From Algimonas porphyrae (GTDB lineage Bacteria; Pseudomonadota; Alphaproteobacteria; Caulobacterales; Maricaulaceae), in NCBI RefSeq assembly GCF_041429795.1, contig NZ_CP163424.1, positions 3,102,001 to 3,166,000 of the forward strand: a stretch of DNA of 64,000 nt. Direction: 5' to 3'. Shown here piece by piece: positions 26,758 to 35,673 of the stretch. Below the pieces are notes generated by a model. The model was not told the origin of the DNA and did not search any database. It saw only the letters and a program-made list of their open reading frames with translations. The position numbers were made by a program, and so were the translations under genes. Each line of letters begins with the position of its first letter. Position 1 is the first letter of the stretch.

Positions 26758-27717
26758 ATGAGAATCCTGTTAACAGGCGCAGCGGGTTTTGTCGGCTTTC
26801 ATTGCGCGCGCGCATTATTGCGCGCCGGCCATACAGTCATCGGCGTCGACAGCCTGAACGATTATTACGACCCGGCACTGAAACAGGCGCGTCTGGCGCA
26901 GCTGACGGACAAGTCCGGCTTTACCTTCAACCCGCAGAACATTGCGGAGCCCGGTGCGCTGCGGTCACAATTCGAAACGGCCGGGCTGACCCATATCCTC
27001 CACCTCGCTGCACAGGCGGGTGTACGTTACAGCCTCGAAGCGCCGCGCGCCTATATCGATGCCAATCTGGCCGGCCATCTGGAAGTGCTTGAACTGGCCC
27101 GCCATTGCGAGACGCTGGAACACTGCGTCTATGCCAGCAGCAGTTCGGTCTATGGCGAGCGCACGGACGTTCCCTTCTCGGAGTCCGACACAGTCCGCAC
27201 GCCGGCCTCTCTCTATGCGGCGACCAAGATTGGCGGGGAAATGCTGTCGGAGAGCTATGCGCGGCTTTACGGCCTGAGACTGACGGGACTGCGCTTCTTT
27301 ACCGTCTATGGACCCTGGGGTCGGCCCGACATGGCCTACTGGATCTTTGCGGAGAAGATGCTGAAGGGCGAGCCGATCACCCTGTTCGCGCCGGACGCCA
27401 TGCAGCGCGATTTCACTTTCATTGACGATATTTCCGGCGTGATGGAGACGATCTTGAGAACGCCTGCGGACGGTCACGCCGTCTATAATCTCGGCAATAC
27501 ATCGCCGGTCGCGCTGATGGATTTCGTGCGCGAGATCGAACGCGCCTGCGGCGTGACCGCGTCGCTCGATATTCAACCGCGCCAGCCCGGCGATGTGTCC
27601 ACCACCTATGCCGATATAGTCCGCGCACAGGCCGATTTCGGGTTCGCCCCGCAGACCCCGATCCGCGTGGGCCTGCCGCAATTCGTCGACTGGTATCGCG
27701 GCTGGATCAGTCGCTAG
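26758..27717 (+). CDS. SDR NAD-dependent nucleotide-sugar epimerase (UDP-glucuronate epimerase-like)
   Basis: 319 residues from the ATG at 26758; the conserved Rossmann start MRILLTGAAGFVGFH supports it. The catalytic triad is seen as serine in VYASSSSVYG and Y-x3-K in SLYAATKIGG. The N-terminal GVDSLNDYYDPALKQARL and the ARVRYSLE-like segment (AQAGVRYSLEAP) are typical of UDP-glucuronate 4-epimerases, which make UDP-galacturonate for capsule or LPS. A related UDP-glucose/GlcNAc epimerase is an alternative. Confidence 0.9.
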   Translation: MRILLTGAAGFVGFHCARALLRAGHTVIGVDSLNDYYDPALKQARLAQLTDKSGFTFNPQNIAEPGALRSQFETAGLTHILHLAAQAGVRYSLEAPRAYIDANLAGHLEVLELARHCETLEHCVYASSSSVYGERTDVPFSESDTVRTPASLYAATKIGGEMLSESYARLYGLRLTGLRFFTVYGPWGRPDMAYWIFAEKMLKGEPITLFAPDAMQRDFTFIDDISGVMETILRTPADGHAVYNLGNTSPVALMDFVREIERACGVTASLDIQPRQPGDVSTTYADIVRAQADFGFAPQTPIRVGLPQFVDWYRGWISR

Positions 27718-27730
27718 GGTCACTCCCCCC

Positions 27731-27769
27731 AAAAAAAGACCCGGGCCGCCAGGGGAAGCGGTCCGGGTC
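27731..27769 (-). terminator. Intrinsic terminator for the delta carbonic anhydrase gene
   Basis: A 12-bp stem with one G-U pair (27738-27749 with 27758-27769) is followed leftward by seven T. It may also stop the epimerase gene from the other side. Confidence 0.85.
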
Positions 27770-27805
27770 GCAAGCCTAAAGGGGACAGGCTTATTCGGTC
27801 ATTAT

Positions 27806-28624
27806 CTATTCGATTTCGGACAGCAGGCGCGGATCCGTGACCAGCTGGCGGACGCCGTGGCTTTCCGTTTCGTTGAAGACGTTCCCGGCTTCGGCCCAGC
27901 GATGCAGGGAGTTGATGTCAAGCTTCGCGCACGTCGGGCGGACCGACCATGTCACCTTGAGCGGCGAGCAGGTCTGCTGATCGAAGCTCGGTCCTGTCGT
28001 GGAGCCGCGGAAGACGATCGGCTCGCCCGTATTGGCTGGGATCATCATCGGCTGATCGAGGCCGTTCACCTCCGCACCCGTCCAGTCCATCGTCGTGAAG
28101 TCGAGCGCATTGCTGTCATTGACGACGAGGAACGTCTGCGCTTCGACGCGCAGCAGCGGGTCGGTACAGGTGTCGGACAGGCAGGAGCCGAGACCCTCGC
28201 CCGGATCGATATCGCAGGAGGTATGCACCCAGTGCACCTCGATCGTGTCGCCCGGCTTGACCTTGCCATAAGCGCCCGGAGCCGGAGCCAGTTCGGCGGC
28301 GGTCAGCTCGTCCGTGCCATTACAGGCATAGCCGCCATAATCGCTATCATCGACGAAGACGGAAAAGCCCGGCCCTTTATGTTCGGCGTTGGTGTGCGTG
28401 TGAATGTTGCAGAGGTTCATCTCGGACGAGGCCGGGGCCATCTGGAACATATCCGGGTTCGTGCCCGTCCTCAGGGAAATATCGCGCGGCGTCTGCGGAC
28501 CGAAGGTCGTACAGACATTCTCCGCCGCCGCCATCGTCACGGTTTCCGTCTCTTCGGCCATTTCCGCCGTCGTACACGCACCCACAAGAGCCGCAGCCCC
28601 CACCATCAAAGCCACTCGTTTCAT
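27806..28624 (-). CDS. Delta-class carbonic anhydrase, lipoprotein
   Basis: 272 residues from the ATG at 28624, with GGAG 8 nt upstream; an earlier in-frame start at 28648 is less likely. The lipobox VGAC (16-17 residues in) predicts an outer-membrane or periplasmic lipoprotein. The mature part has CTTFGPQTPRDIS, NLCNIHTHTNAEHKGPGFSVF and IEVHWVHTSCDIDPG, with clustered histidines and several cysteines as in delta-class carbonic anhydrases, zinc enzymes known from diatoms and also predicted in marine proteobacteria. It would interconvert CO2 and bicarbonate outside the cytoplasm. It is a single-gene unit with its own terminator. Metal ligand assignment is inference from the motif. Confidence 0.85.
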   Translation of the reverse strand: MKRVALMVGAAALVGACTTAEMAEETETVTMAAAENVCTTFGPQTPRDISLRTGTNPDMFQMAPASSEMNLCNIHTHTNAEHKGPGFSVFVDDSDYGGYACNGTDELTAAELAPAPGAYGKVKPGDTIEVHWVHTSCDIDPGEGLGSCLSDTCTDPLLRVEAQTFLVVNDSNALDFTTMDWTGAEVNGLDQPMMIPANTGEPIVFRGSTTGPSFDQQTCSPLKVTWSVRPTCAKLDINSLHRWAEAGNVFNETESHGVRQLVTDPRLLSEIE

Positions 28625-28853
28625 TGGTTCCACTCCAAACCGGTTCACATGCGTTGTTACGTCGCAGATAAAGAGATGGTTTCAGAAAAGCGAGATTAGG
28701 CGATGTATATTGTGTCTATGGTTTCGATAGGGTGGGGCTATAAGATATAGCCCTGACTTGCAAAACGCGTTCCTTTACAAAAAGCCCCCAGAGCGGTCAG
28801 CATTCATAGAAAAAATAGAGTCCAAAATCATATAAATTTCGCAAAGCTACACT

Positions 28854-29999
28854 TCACTCCGCCGCCATCGCCCCGTCGCGCTCAGCCCTGAGCACCTCAG
28901 CACGCGCCTCCACCGCTTCGACGATCTCTGCGATCATGTCGTCATTGTCGGTTTTGCCGCTTTTTTTGCCCGCGTGGTACATCATGCCGTAGCCGGCGGA
29001 GCCGCCGGTGAAGCCGATATCGGTGAACATGGCTTCGCCCGGGCCGTTGACGACGCAGCCGATGATGGACAGACTGATCGGTTCGTGAATGTGGGACAGG
29101 CGATCTTCAAGCTCTCGGACCGTCTTGATCACATCGAACCCCTGCCGCGCGCAGGACGGACACGAGATGATGTTGACGCCGCGCGTCCTCAGCCCGAGCG
29201 ATTTCAGCATGTCGAAGCCGACACGGATTTCCTCTTCGGGTTCGTCCGACAGCGACACGCGGATCGTGTCGCCGATCCCGGCCCAGAGCAGATTGCCCAT
29301 GCCGATGGAGGATTTGACTGTCCCGATGCGCTGCCCGCCCGCTTCGGTAATGCCGAGGTGGAGCGGCGCGTCCGTGGCCTCCGCGAGCTGATGATAGGCG
29401 GCAACAGTCAGGAAGATGTCGGACGCCTTCACACTGATCTTATAGTCGTGAAACCCTTCTTCATCGAGCATGCGCGCATGCATGAGCGCAGATTCCACCA
29501 TGGCATCGGGACAGGGCTCGCCATATTTTTCGAGCAGGTCGCGTTCCAGTGACCCGCCATTGACGCCGATCCGGATCGAGCAGCCATTGGCGCGCGCGGC
29601 GGCGACGACTTCGCGCACCCGGTCCTGCCCGCCAATATTGCCGGGATTGATGCGCAGGCAGGCCGCGCCATTATCGGCCGCTTCGAGCCCGCGCTTATAG
29701 TGAAAGTGAATATCGGCGACGAGCGGGACCTTGACCTGATCGACGATCGCCCGGAGCGCGGCGGAGCTCTCCTTGTCCGGCACGGACACGCGGACGATAT
29801 CGGCCCCGACCTCTTCAAGCCGCCGGATCTGCCCCACGGTCGCGTCGACATCATGGGTCAGCGTGTTGGTCATGGACTGTACAGCAATGGGGGCATCGCC
29901 ACCGACTTCGACGGCACCGACCTTGATCTTGCGGCAGGGACGACGGGTGATGGTGCGCCAGGGGCGGACGGCATCCAGAGAGGTCGGTTGTGCGCTCAT
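28854..29999 (-). CDS. ispG: 4-hydroxy-3-methylbut-2-enyl diphosphate synthase
   Basis: 381 residues from the ATG at 29999. IspG (GcpE) converts MEcPP to HMBPP in the non-mevalonate isoprenoid pathway. Motifs: [23 protein letters not shown] at the N-terminus, [29 protein letters not shown], and the [4Fe-4S] cysteines in [13 protein letters not shown] and [13 protein letters not shown]. The length fits the two-domain bacterial form. The gene lies 73 nt downstream of the RodZ-like gene, an arrangement seen in many proteobacteria. Confidence 0.96.
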   Translation of the reverse strand: MSAQPTSLDAVRPWRTITRRPCRKIKVGAVEVGGDAPIAVQSMTNTLTHDVDATVGQIRRLEEVGADIVRVSVPDKESSAALRAIVDQVKVPLVADIHFHYKRGLEAADNGAACLRINPGNIGGQDRVREVVAAARANGCSIRIGVNGGSLERDLLEKYGEPCPDAMVESALMHARMLDEEGFHDYKISVKASDIFLTVAAYHQLAEATDAPLHLGITEAGGQRIGTVKSSIGMGNLLWAGIGDTIRVSLSDEPEEEIRVGFDMLKSLGLRTRGVNIISCPSCARQGFDVIKTVRELEDRLSHIHEPISLSIIGCVVNGPGEAMFTDIGFTGGSAGYGMMYHAGKKSGKTDNDDMIAEIVEAVEARAEVLRAERDGAMAAE

Positions 30000-30072
30000 G
30001 CTTGCGGGCTTAGCCCAAGGCCGTGACGGATTAAAGGCAGATCGGCGGCAGCAGCCGTCCAAGCGCAGTAGG

Positions 30073-30810
30073 CTAGCGTAGCGTCCCGAGAGCGAGATCG
30101 CGGCGCGGCACGCCCGCTTCGCCGACCGGGCCGAGCGTGCGCTCGCCGATCAGAATCTCGACGGCCCCGCCATCCCGCACATCAACGCGGTAATCGCGTC
30201 CGACTTCCATCTGCCAGCTCTCGCCAGTGACGAAAACGCGGTTGGCGACCAGCCGTCCGCGCGGATCGCGAATGGTGACCCAGCTCGGCGCGGTCGTGCG
30301 CAGCGTCAGGATCGTGTCCGGCACGGGCTGTGCGTCCTGCGTGGCGTCCGGGTCGAACGGCGCGGTCATGACGGGCGACGGTGCGGCGACCGTATCGAGC
30401 TGCACCCCGTACCAGGCCCCGAGCATGACGACGGCGGCAATGACACCGAGCGCGGGAACGGAGCCGCGCGGCAGGCGCAGCTGCCGGGTCGGGACAAAAT
30501 GGGGCGTATCGCGGCGGAACAGGTTTTTCGGTACCGCACTGTCACGCTTGAAATCGGCGACCGAGGCGGCCTCGTCGAGCCCGAGCGCGCGCGCATAGGC
30601 CCGCACATAACCGAGCCCGTAACCGACCGTCGGCAGCGCATCGAGATTGTGCCGCTCCAGCGCAGCGAGATAATCGGCCCGCACACCCGACCGCTCGCTC
30701 GCATCATCAAGGCTGAGCCCCAGGGCGCGCCGTTGTTCACGCAGGCGCGCGCCAAGCGGTGGTCGCTGGCTCTCGGGCAGATCGGCGGTGGCGTGGGACG
30801 GCGGTGACAT
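30073..30810 (-). CDS. rodZ: RodZ-like cytoskeletal HTH membrane protein
   Basis: 245 residues. An N-terminal HTH_25-type Cro/C1 domain (about 20-85: [45 protein letters not shown]), a basic linker, one membrane segment at about 119-140, and a periplasmic C-terminal DUF4115-like domain with [18 protein letters not shown] and GESWQMEV. RodZ links MreB to the membrane and helps keep rod shape. Its place before ispG supports the call. Confidence 0.85.
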   Translation of the reverse strand: MSPPSHATADLPESQRPPLGARLREQRRALGLSLDDASERSGVRADYLAALERHNLDALPTVGYGLGYVRAYARALGLDEAASVADFKRDSAVPKNLFRRDTPHFVPTRQLRLPRGSVPALGVIAAVVMLGAWYGVQLDTVAAPSPVMTAPFDPDATQDAQPVPDTILTLRTTAPSWVTIRDPRGRLVANRVFVTGESWQMEVGRDYRVDVRDGGAVEILIGERTLGPVGEAGVPRRDLALGTLR

Positions 30811-30953
30811 GATGGTCCGCTGGTTAGGAAATCAAGCTGAACAGGCGGTTAACCCTATTTCCACGGACAGGCCAACCGCCCATTGCATAAAGTTTAGTCT
30901 GCGGCGCTGCGCGACCCACTGACAGGGCGCGGGATTTATCCTATAGGGGTTCA

Positions 30954-31496
30954 ATGACCCCGCTGTTCAAACACTCCGATGCGCGCGCAGCGCTGTTCGC
31001 CGGAACCCTGTCGCTCGGTCTGCTCTGCGGGGCGTGGTTTTTCCAATATGTGCTCGGCTATGCGCCCTGCATCATGTGCTACTGGCAGCGCTATGCGCAT
31101 ATGGCTGTTCTGGCGGTCGCTGTGGCGGTCATCCTGTCGCGCGGAGCGTTCGGCGTCACGCCGGTCGGTGCGGCCCGCGGCCTGCCCTTCTGGCTAGGCC
31201 CGGTCCTGCTGATCCTGCTGCTGCTCTTTTCCGCCGGACTGGGCAGTTTTCATGTCGGTGTTGAATTTGGCTGGTGGGAAGGCCCGAAAGCCTGCGCGGC
31301 CGGCGCCATCGGTGATGTGCCGACGATCGATCCCGACGATCCGCTCGGATTTCTCGATAATCCGATCAAGCTGCCTGCCTGTTCGGATGTGGCCTGGTCG
31401 TTTCTGGGCATTTCCATGGCGGGCTGGAACGCGCTGATCTCGCTGCTGGGCGCACTCGGCGTCTGGCGTCTTGGCATAGAGAAAGCCTCGACGTGA
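30954..31496 (+). CDS. dsbB: Disulfide bond formation protein B (DsbB family)
   Basis: 180 residues with four membrane segments. The first redox pair C39-x2-C42 lies in APCIMCYWQRY, typical of DsbB; the second pair is C114 and C143 in the long periplasmic loop. The loop between the pairs contains PTIDPDDPLGFLDNPIKLPACSD. DsbB re-oxidises DsbA and passes electrons to ubiquinone, which fits its coupling to the ubiquinone gene coq7 (overlap of 4 nt, GTGA). Confidence 0.9.
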   Translation: MTPLFKHSDARAALFAGTLSLGLLCGAWFFQYVLGYAPCIMCYWQRYAHMAVLAVAVAVILSRGAFGVTPVGAARGLPFWLGPVLLILLLLFSAGLGSFHVGVEFGWWEGPKACAAGAIGDVPTIDPDDPLGFLDNPIKLPACSDVAWSFLGISMAGWNALISLLGALGVWRLGIEKAST

Positions 31497-32053
31497 AACC
31501 GCGTCTGAAGCCCGCCCGTCCCTCACGCCGCACACCGCGCCGCGTCGCCGAAATGCTGCGCGTCGATCATGCGGGCGAATATGGCGCGGTCGCCATCTAT
31601 CGCGGGCAGCAGGCCGTCTTCTCGCGCAGTCCGAAGACTGCGGCCATGGCGGCGCAGCTGGCCGAAATGGAAGCCGAAGAACAAAAGCACCTGGACGCCT
31701 TCGATCGCCTGCTGGTCGAACGCGAAGTGCGCCCGACGGCGATGACGCCGATCTGGAACGTCGCCGGTTACGGCCTGGGTGTCGCAACGGCATTGATGGG
31801 TGAGAAAGCCGCCCATGTCTGTACAGAAGCGGTCGAGACCGTGATCGAGCAGCATTATGCCAGTCAGGCCGAAGAAATCGCGCAGGACGAGCCGGAACTC
31901 GCCGAAACCTTCCGCGAATTTCGCGAAGATGAATTGCATCACCGCGACATTGCCGTTGATGGTGGCGCGCATGAGGCGCCGGGTTATCCGGTCCTGTCAC
32001 GCCTGATCCGTGCGGGCTGCCATACCGCTATCCGGATCACGGAGCGGATTTAA
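31493..32053 (+). CDS. coq7: Demethoxyubiquinone hydroxylase family protein (COQ7)
   Basis: 186 residues, GTG start overlapping the dsbB stop. A diiron ferritin-like protein: E in RVDHAGEYGAVAIYRGQ, E-x-x-H in MEAEEQKHLDAF, E in EAVETVIEQHY and E-D-E-L-H-H in FREDELHHRD give the two E-x2-H metal motifs. It hydroxylates demethoxyubiquinone in late ubiquinone synthesis at the membrane. This type is usual in alphaproteobacteria and replaces UbiF. Confidence 0.93.
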   Translation: MKPRLKPARPSRRTPRRVAEMLRVDHAGEYGAVAIYRGQQAVFSRSPKTAAMAAQLAEMEAEEQKHLDAFDRLLVEREVRPTAMTPIWNVAGYGLGVATALMGEKAAHVCTEAVETVIEQHYASQAEEIAQDEPELAETFREFREDELHHRDIAVDGGAHEAPGYPVLSRLIRAGCHTAIRITERI

Positions 32054-32061
32054 CCGCCCAT

Positions 32062-32095
32062 AAAAAAAGCCGCCCTTCCAGGGGAAGGACGGCTT
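32062..32095 (-). terminator. Intrinsic terminator of the entericidin-like gene
   Basis: A 13-bp stem with one mismatch (32067-32079 with 32083-32095) is followed leftward by a seven-base T-run (A at 32062-32068). It lies 21 nt beyond the small lipoprotein gene and also separates it from the convergent coq7 gene. Confidence 0.85.
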
Positions 32096-32116
32096 GATGC
32101 GATTAAGCGGGGACAA

Positions 32117-32278
32117 TCAATCCGCAGCTTCCTGAATGGTTTCGCCGACGCTTTCCGTATCTTCGCCCACGCCTTCGATCGTGTTGCAGGCGGCGAGCGA
32201 CAGGGTTGCCGCCAGAATCAGGCCGGCTACGCCGAGGCCTTTTTTATCGATGATTTTTGTGTCTTCCGTGCGGGACAT
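32117..32278 (-). CDS. Entericidin A/B-family small lipoprotein
   Basis: 53 residues, shorter than most gene-finding cut-offs. Starts MSRTEDTKIIDKKGLG, then a hydrophobic signal LILAATLSLAAC with a clear lipobox (LAAC) and the family pattern CNTIEGVGEDTESVGETI. Entericidins are tiny membrane lipoproteins linked to stationary-phase lysis and membrane homeostasis. GGAG (revcomp of CTCC near 32285) sits just upstream of the ATG. A dedicated terminator follows, so this is a one-gene transcript. Confidence 0.88.
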   Translation of the reverse strand: MSRTEDTKIIDKKGLGVAGLILAATLSLAACNTIEGVGEDTESVGETIQEAAD

Positions 32279-32346
32279 GGGGATCTCCTCAGTCAATGTG
32301 TTGGACCCGTCAAACGTCTAGTCGGAGCAGTTGGTTCCGGATCAAT

Positions 32347-33714
32347 CTACTGCGCCGGGACAATCTCGGGCCTGTGCTGCGAGGCAACATGCTCACGACC
32401 GGGCTGATCGACAGGGCGGAGGCGCGGCTGACACTGCCGCAGCGCGCCATCGACACTGGCGACCAGACCGGACAGGCCCGGCGCGGCCAGCGCCTCGAAT
32501 TGGGCCCGGCGGCTGGCGGCACGAATGGTCGGCGACCCTGTCACCGCGTCCAGAGCCTGTTGCAGGCGCAGCGTCAGGCCCGACCCCAACCGCCCGACGG
32601 TCCGGCCCAACTGCGCCCGCTCGACCCGGGCAGCAATCGCGCCCTGTTCAAAGGCCAGCGGCACGGTGATCAGCGGCAAACCCGCCGCAATCGCGTCCGT
32701 CGTCGAATTATAGCCACCATGCAGCATGGCCACAGCCGCGTCGGCCATGATCGCGCGCTGATCGAGGAAGTCGCGGGCGATCGTCCCGGTCGGCAGATCG
32801 GCCTGTTCCACATTCAGACGTCCGCCATGGACGAGGATAGGCTGCAACCCCCGTGCGGTCGCGGCGTTGGCCATCGCACGGAGAATGCGGCGTTTTCCGC
32901 CCATCAGGGTTCCCAGCGATATGAAGGCGAGCGGGCGACCGTCTCGTTCGGATTGTATGGATGACAGGCCCGGATAGGCGTCGCGACTGTCTCGGAACGG
33001 ACCAAGATAGGTTGGCGGCGACTGGCGTGGATAATCCAGGCTGGCCAGACCCTGCACCAGATCGGTCTGATCAGAAATCCCGTCATCGACGGACCAGACT
33101 TGCTGCCAGTCTTCAAGATCGTCCGGCTTGGTCAGCCCGAAACGCCGCGCCCCGTTCGCCAGCACCAGCCCCTGCTCAGCATGCAGCGCATTGACGACAC
33201 GGTAATAACCGGCATTCAGCCACGCGCCATAACGGCTCGGACGGAAGCGCCAGCCCATGAATGGCGGCGGGACGGACGGCTCGCGGTTCATCGGCAGGGC
33301 GCAGGCCAGACTGATATGGCGTACACCCCAACTGCGCGACAGGCTGCGCGCGACCAGACCCGCACCGGGTTCGAGCTGATCATGCAGGATCGCATCTGCT
33401 CCGATCTGCTCAATCGCCTGCGGCAAATGGTCGAGGTAGAATTGCGACAAAGTAGCGATGGCCCTGAACATCTGCCGGAGATCCGACAGGCGGCTCATCC
33501 GGCTTAGACAGGCGCACATATGATCGACCGCGCCTGCTGGCAGATCGGTCTGTCCGATCGTCCGCGTGGCGATATCGTCAGGAACCCGCGCCGTCAGGTC
33601 CGCCGGACCGACGACAACCGGATGATGGCCTGCCTGCTGCAGGGCGCGCGCGGCGGCCATCATCGGCCGCATATGGCCGGGAAGCGGCAAGGTGATCAGC
33701 GCAAGCGTGCTCAT
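32347..33714 (-). CDS. GT1-family glycosyltransferase (CrtX/MGT-like)
   Basis: 455 residues with the GT-B fold of UDP-sugar-dependent glycosyltransferases. The N-terminal acceptor domain begins LALITLPLPGHMRPMMAAARALQQAGH. The C-terminal donor domain has AFISLGTLMGG, PTGTIARDFLDQRAIMADAAVAMLHGGYNSTTDAIAAGLPLITVPLAFEQGAIAARV, the plant/macrolide-type donor signature. The overall pattern is like zeaxanthin glucosyltransferase CrtX or macrolide glycosyltransferases. No carotenoid genes are in the window, so the acceptor remains open. Confidence 0.82.
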   Translation of the reverse strand: MSTLALITLPLPGHMRPMMAAARALQQAGHHPVVVGPADLTARVPDDIATRTIGQTDLPAGAVDHMCACLSRMSRLSDLRQMFRAIATLSQFYLDHLPQAIEQIGADAILHDQLEPGAGLVARSLSRSWGVRHISLACALPMNREPSVPPPFMGWRFRPSRYGAWLNAGYYRVVNALHAEQGLVLANGARRFGLTKPDDLEDWQQVWSVDDGISDQTDLVQGLASLDYPRQSPPTYLGPFRDSRDAYPGLSSIQSERDGRPLAFISLGTLMGGKRRILRAMANAATARGLQPILVHGGRLNVEQADLPTGTIARDFLDQRAIMADAAVAMLHGGYNSTTDAIAAGLPLITVPLAFEQGAIAARVERAQLGRTVGRLGSGLTLRLQQALDAVTGSPTIRAASRRAQFEALAAPGLSGLVASVDGALRQCQPRLRPVDQPGREHVASQHRPEIVPAQ

Positions 33715-33848
33715 GACCTATATACGCAGCATGCAACGCGGGATTTCACCCCCGACGCCTATTCTTAACTCAAATCATTGAAATGGGGCGATAATTTAAT
33801 ATCCTGCCGAGATTCGTATCGCACCAACACAGCCCCTTTTCGCTGGGA

Positions 33849-34259
33849 GGCCGCGTTGCGACCATCCGCTCCCAACGTTCGCGGCGCTTCGCTATTTTTG
33901 CCTCTAGCAGCGTGAAGAATGCCAATCAAAAATTCCGCCCAAGGCGGACTTGGTTTTGGCCGCGTTGCGACCATCCGCTCCCAACGTTCGCGGCGCTTCG
34001 CTATTTTTGCCTCTAGCAGCGTGAAGAATGCCAATCAAAAATTCCGCCCAAGGCGGACTTGGTTTTGGCCGCGTTGCGACCATCCGCTCCCAACGTTCGC
34101 GGCGCTTCGCTATTTTTGCCTCTCGCAGCGTGAAGAATGCCAATCAAAAATTCCGCCCAAGGCGGACTTGGTTTTGGCCGCGTTGCGACCATCCGCTCAC
34201 AGCGTTCGCGGCGCTTCGCTATTTTTGATTAGCAATCAAAAATTCCGCTTGAGGCGGAC
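33849..34259. repeat. 109-bp tandem repeat array (3 full copies plus a shortened fourth) ending in gshB
   Basis: Copies begin at 33851, 33960, 34069 and 34178 with an exact 109-bp period and only a few base differences. The fourth is 27 bp shorter and runs into the last codons of gshB. Each copy holds, on the minus strand, a hairpin TCCGCC-TTG-GGCGGA followed by ATTTTTG, and the gshB end has the same element in weaker form (34238-34258). Frames through the array are open by chance of composition and change phase with each copy, so it is not judged coding. 33715-33848 holds nothing recognisable. Confidence 0.93.
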
Positions 34260-35201
34260 CGCTATCGCGTCCCAGCACATCGCCGCCGTATCCACGCCGG
34301 TAAAGCGCTTCAGCTCATGCACGCCAGTCGGGCTCGTCAGATTGATCTCCGTGAGGCGGCCCGCAATGACATCGATGCCGACCAGTATCTGCCCGCGCGC
34401 GTGCAGCATGGGACCGAGCTCTTCGGCAATCGCGATGTCCGTATCCGTCAGCTCGACGAGTTCGGCAATGCCGCCGACATGCATGTTGGACCGGGTTTCG
34501 CCCTTAAGCGGCACGCGGTTGAAGCCCCCTGCCAGCTGACCGTCGACAATCAGGATGCGTTTGTCCCCGGCACTGACTTCCGGGATGAAAGCCTGCACCA
34601 TGACCGGTTCCGGGTTGCTGGCAAAAAACATTTCCAGCAGGGAGGAATAGTTGGAATCATCGGGCGCGATCTTGAAAATACCCGCTCCGCCATTGCCGTA
34701 GAGCGGTTTGATGATGACCGTGCCGTGACGCTTGCGGAACGCGTCGATCATGACCGGATCGCGCGCAATCATGGTCGGCGGCATCAGATGGACGTAATCC
34801 AGCGGCACGATCTTCTCCGGCAGGGACCGGACCCATTGCGGATCATTGGCAACGAGGGTCTGCCCTTTCAGACGTTCGAGCAGATGCGCTGCCGTGATAT
34901 AGGCCATATCAAAGGGTGGGTCCTGTCGCATCCAGACGACATCGATATCGTCCGTCAGATCGATGATGCGGCGGTCTTCAAAGCGCACATGATCCCCGAC
35001 CGTATCGCGCAGCGTCATGGGGCGTGCATGGGCGATAACCCGTCCGGCATCATAGGCCAGATGCTGCGGCCCGTAATCGAACAGGGTCGCCCCGCGGCGC
35101 TGTGCCTCCAGCGCCAGTGCGAAGGTCGTGTCCTCGGCGATATTTACGCCTTCCATCGGATCCATCTGAAAGGCGACACGCAAATTCTGAAGGTCAGGCA
35201 T
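34236..35201 (-). CDS. gshB: Glutathione synthase
   Basis: 321 residues from the ATG at 35201 (MPDLQNLRVAFQMDPMEGVN). An ATP-grasp ligase that joins glycine to gamma-glutamylcysteine. Motifs: DVVWMRQDPPFDMAYITA, FVANDP-like LVANDPQWVRSLPEKI, VIIKPLYGNGGAGIFKI (ATP loop), VQAFIPEVSAGDKRILIVDGQ and the C-terminal VGIDVIAGRLTEINLTSPTGVHELKRF metal region. The last codons and the stop lie inside the terminator-like hairpin shared with the tandem repeats. Confidence 0.95.
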   Translation of the reverse strand: MPDLQNLRVAFQMDPMEGVNIAEDTTFALALEAQRRGATLFDYGPQHLAYDAGRVIAHARPMTLRDTVGDHVRFEDRRIIDLTDDIDVVWMRQDPPFDMAYITAAHLLERLKGQTLVANDPQWVRSLPEKIVPLDYVHLMPPTMIARDPVMIDAFRKRHGTVIIKPLYGNGGAGIFKIAPDDSNYSSLLEMFFASNPEPVMVQAFIPEVSAGDKRILIVDGQLAGGFNRVPLKGETRSNMHVGGIAELVELTDTDIAIAEELGPMLHARGQILVGIDVIAGRLTEINLTSPTGVHELKRFTGVDTAAMCWDAIAVRLKRNF

Positions 35202-35325
35202 GGGGCGCGCTTTGCCGCAAGGGTCAGGATCGCGCAAGCCGGACACGCAAACTGGCCCGGACCGATCAGCGGATTCTGACCGACCAACATTGTCCCGCCT
35301 GCATTTTCATGCCAATCGGGAGCCT

Positions 35326-35652
35326 ATGAGCGACGATATCATCCTGACGAATATGGAAACCGTACCGGGGCGCACCGTCGTGCGACATATCGGGCTGGCG
35401 CAAGGCAATGTGGTGCGCGCCAAACATGTCGGGCGGGATATAGCCGCCGGATTAAAGAATATCGTCGGCGGGGAACTGCGCGGCTATACGGAATTGCTCG
35501 AAGAAGCCCGGCGCGATGCGATCCGGCGCATGACCGAGGATGCCAAGGCACAAGGCGCAAATGCAGTCGTCAATGTCCGGCTCTCGACCAGTTCCGTTAC
35601 GTCAGGCGCGTCCGAGCTTTACGCCTACGGCACGGCCGTCCTGGTCGAATAG
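35326..35652 (+). CDS. YbjQ/UPF0145-family protein
   Basis: 108 residues from the ATG at 35326, preceded by GGGAG. Typical features: a short N-terminal strand ending TVPGRTVVRHIGLAQGNVVRAKHVGRDI, GGELRGYTELLEEARRDAIRRMTEDAKAQGANAVVNVRL, and a final STSSVTSGASELYAYGTAVLV. The family has a homopentameric heavy-metal-binding-like fold of unclear physiological role. The next gene is a diverged paralogue. Confidence 0.9.
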   Translation: MSDDIILTNMETVPGRTVVRHIGLAQGNVVRAKHVGRDIAAGLKNIVGGELRGYTELLEEARRDAIRRMTEDAKAQGANAVVNVRLSTSSVTSGASELYAYGTAVLVE

Positions 35653-35673
35653 CCAGCGCGAAGGCGGGACCGC

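Noticed and set aside
33765-34143. Open frames of 79-89 codons through the tandem repeat
   Set aside because: The unit length (109) is not a multiple of three, so the frame changes at each copy; the peptides only mirror the repeat.
33849-34259. CRISPR array or integron cassette array
   Set aside because: The units are contiguous with no unique spacers, there are no cas or integrase genes, and no attC-like cassette genes.
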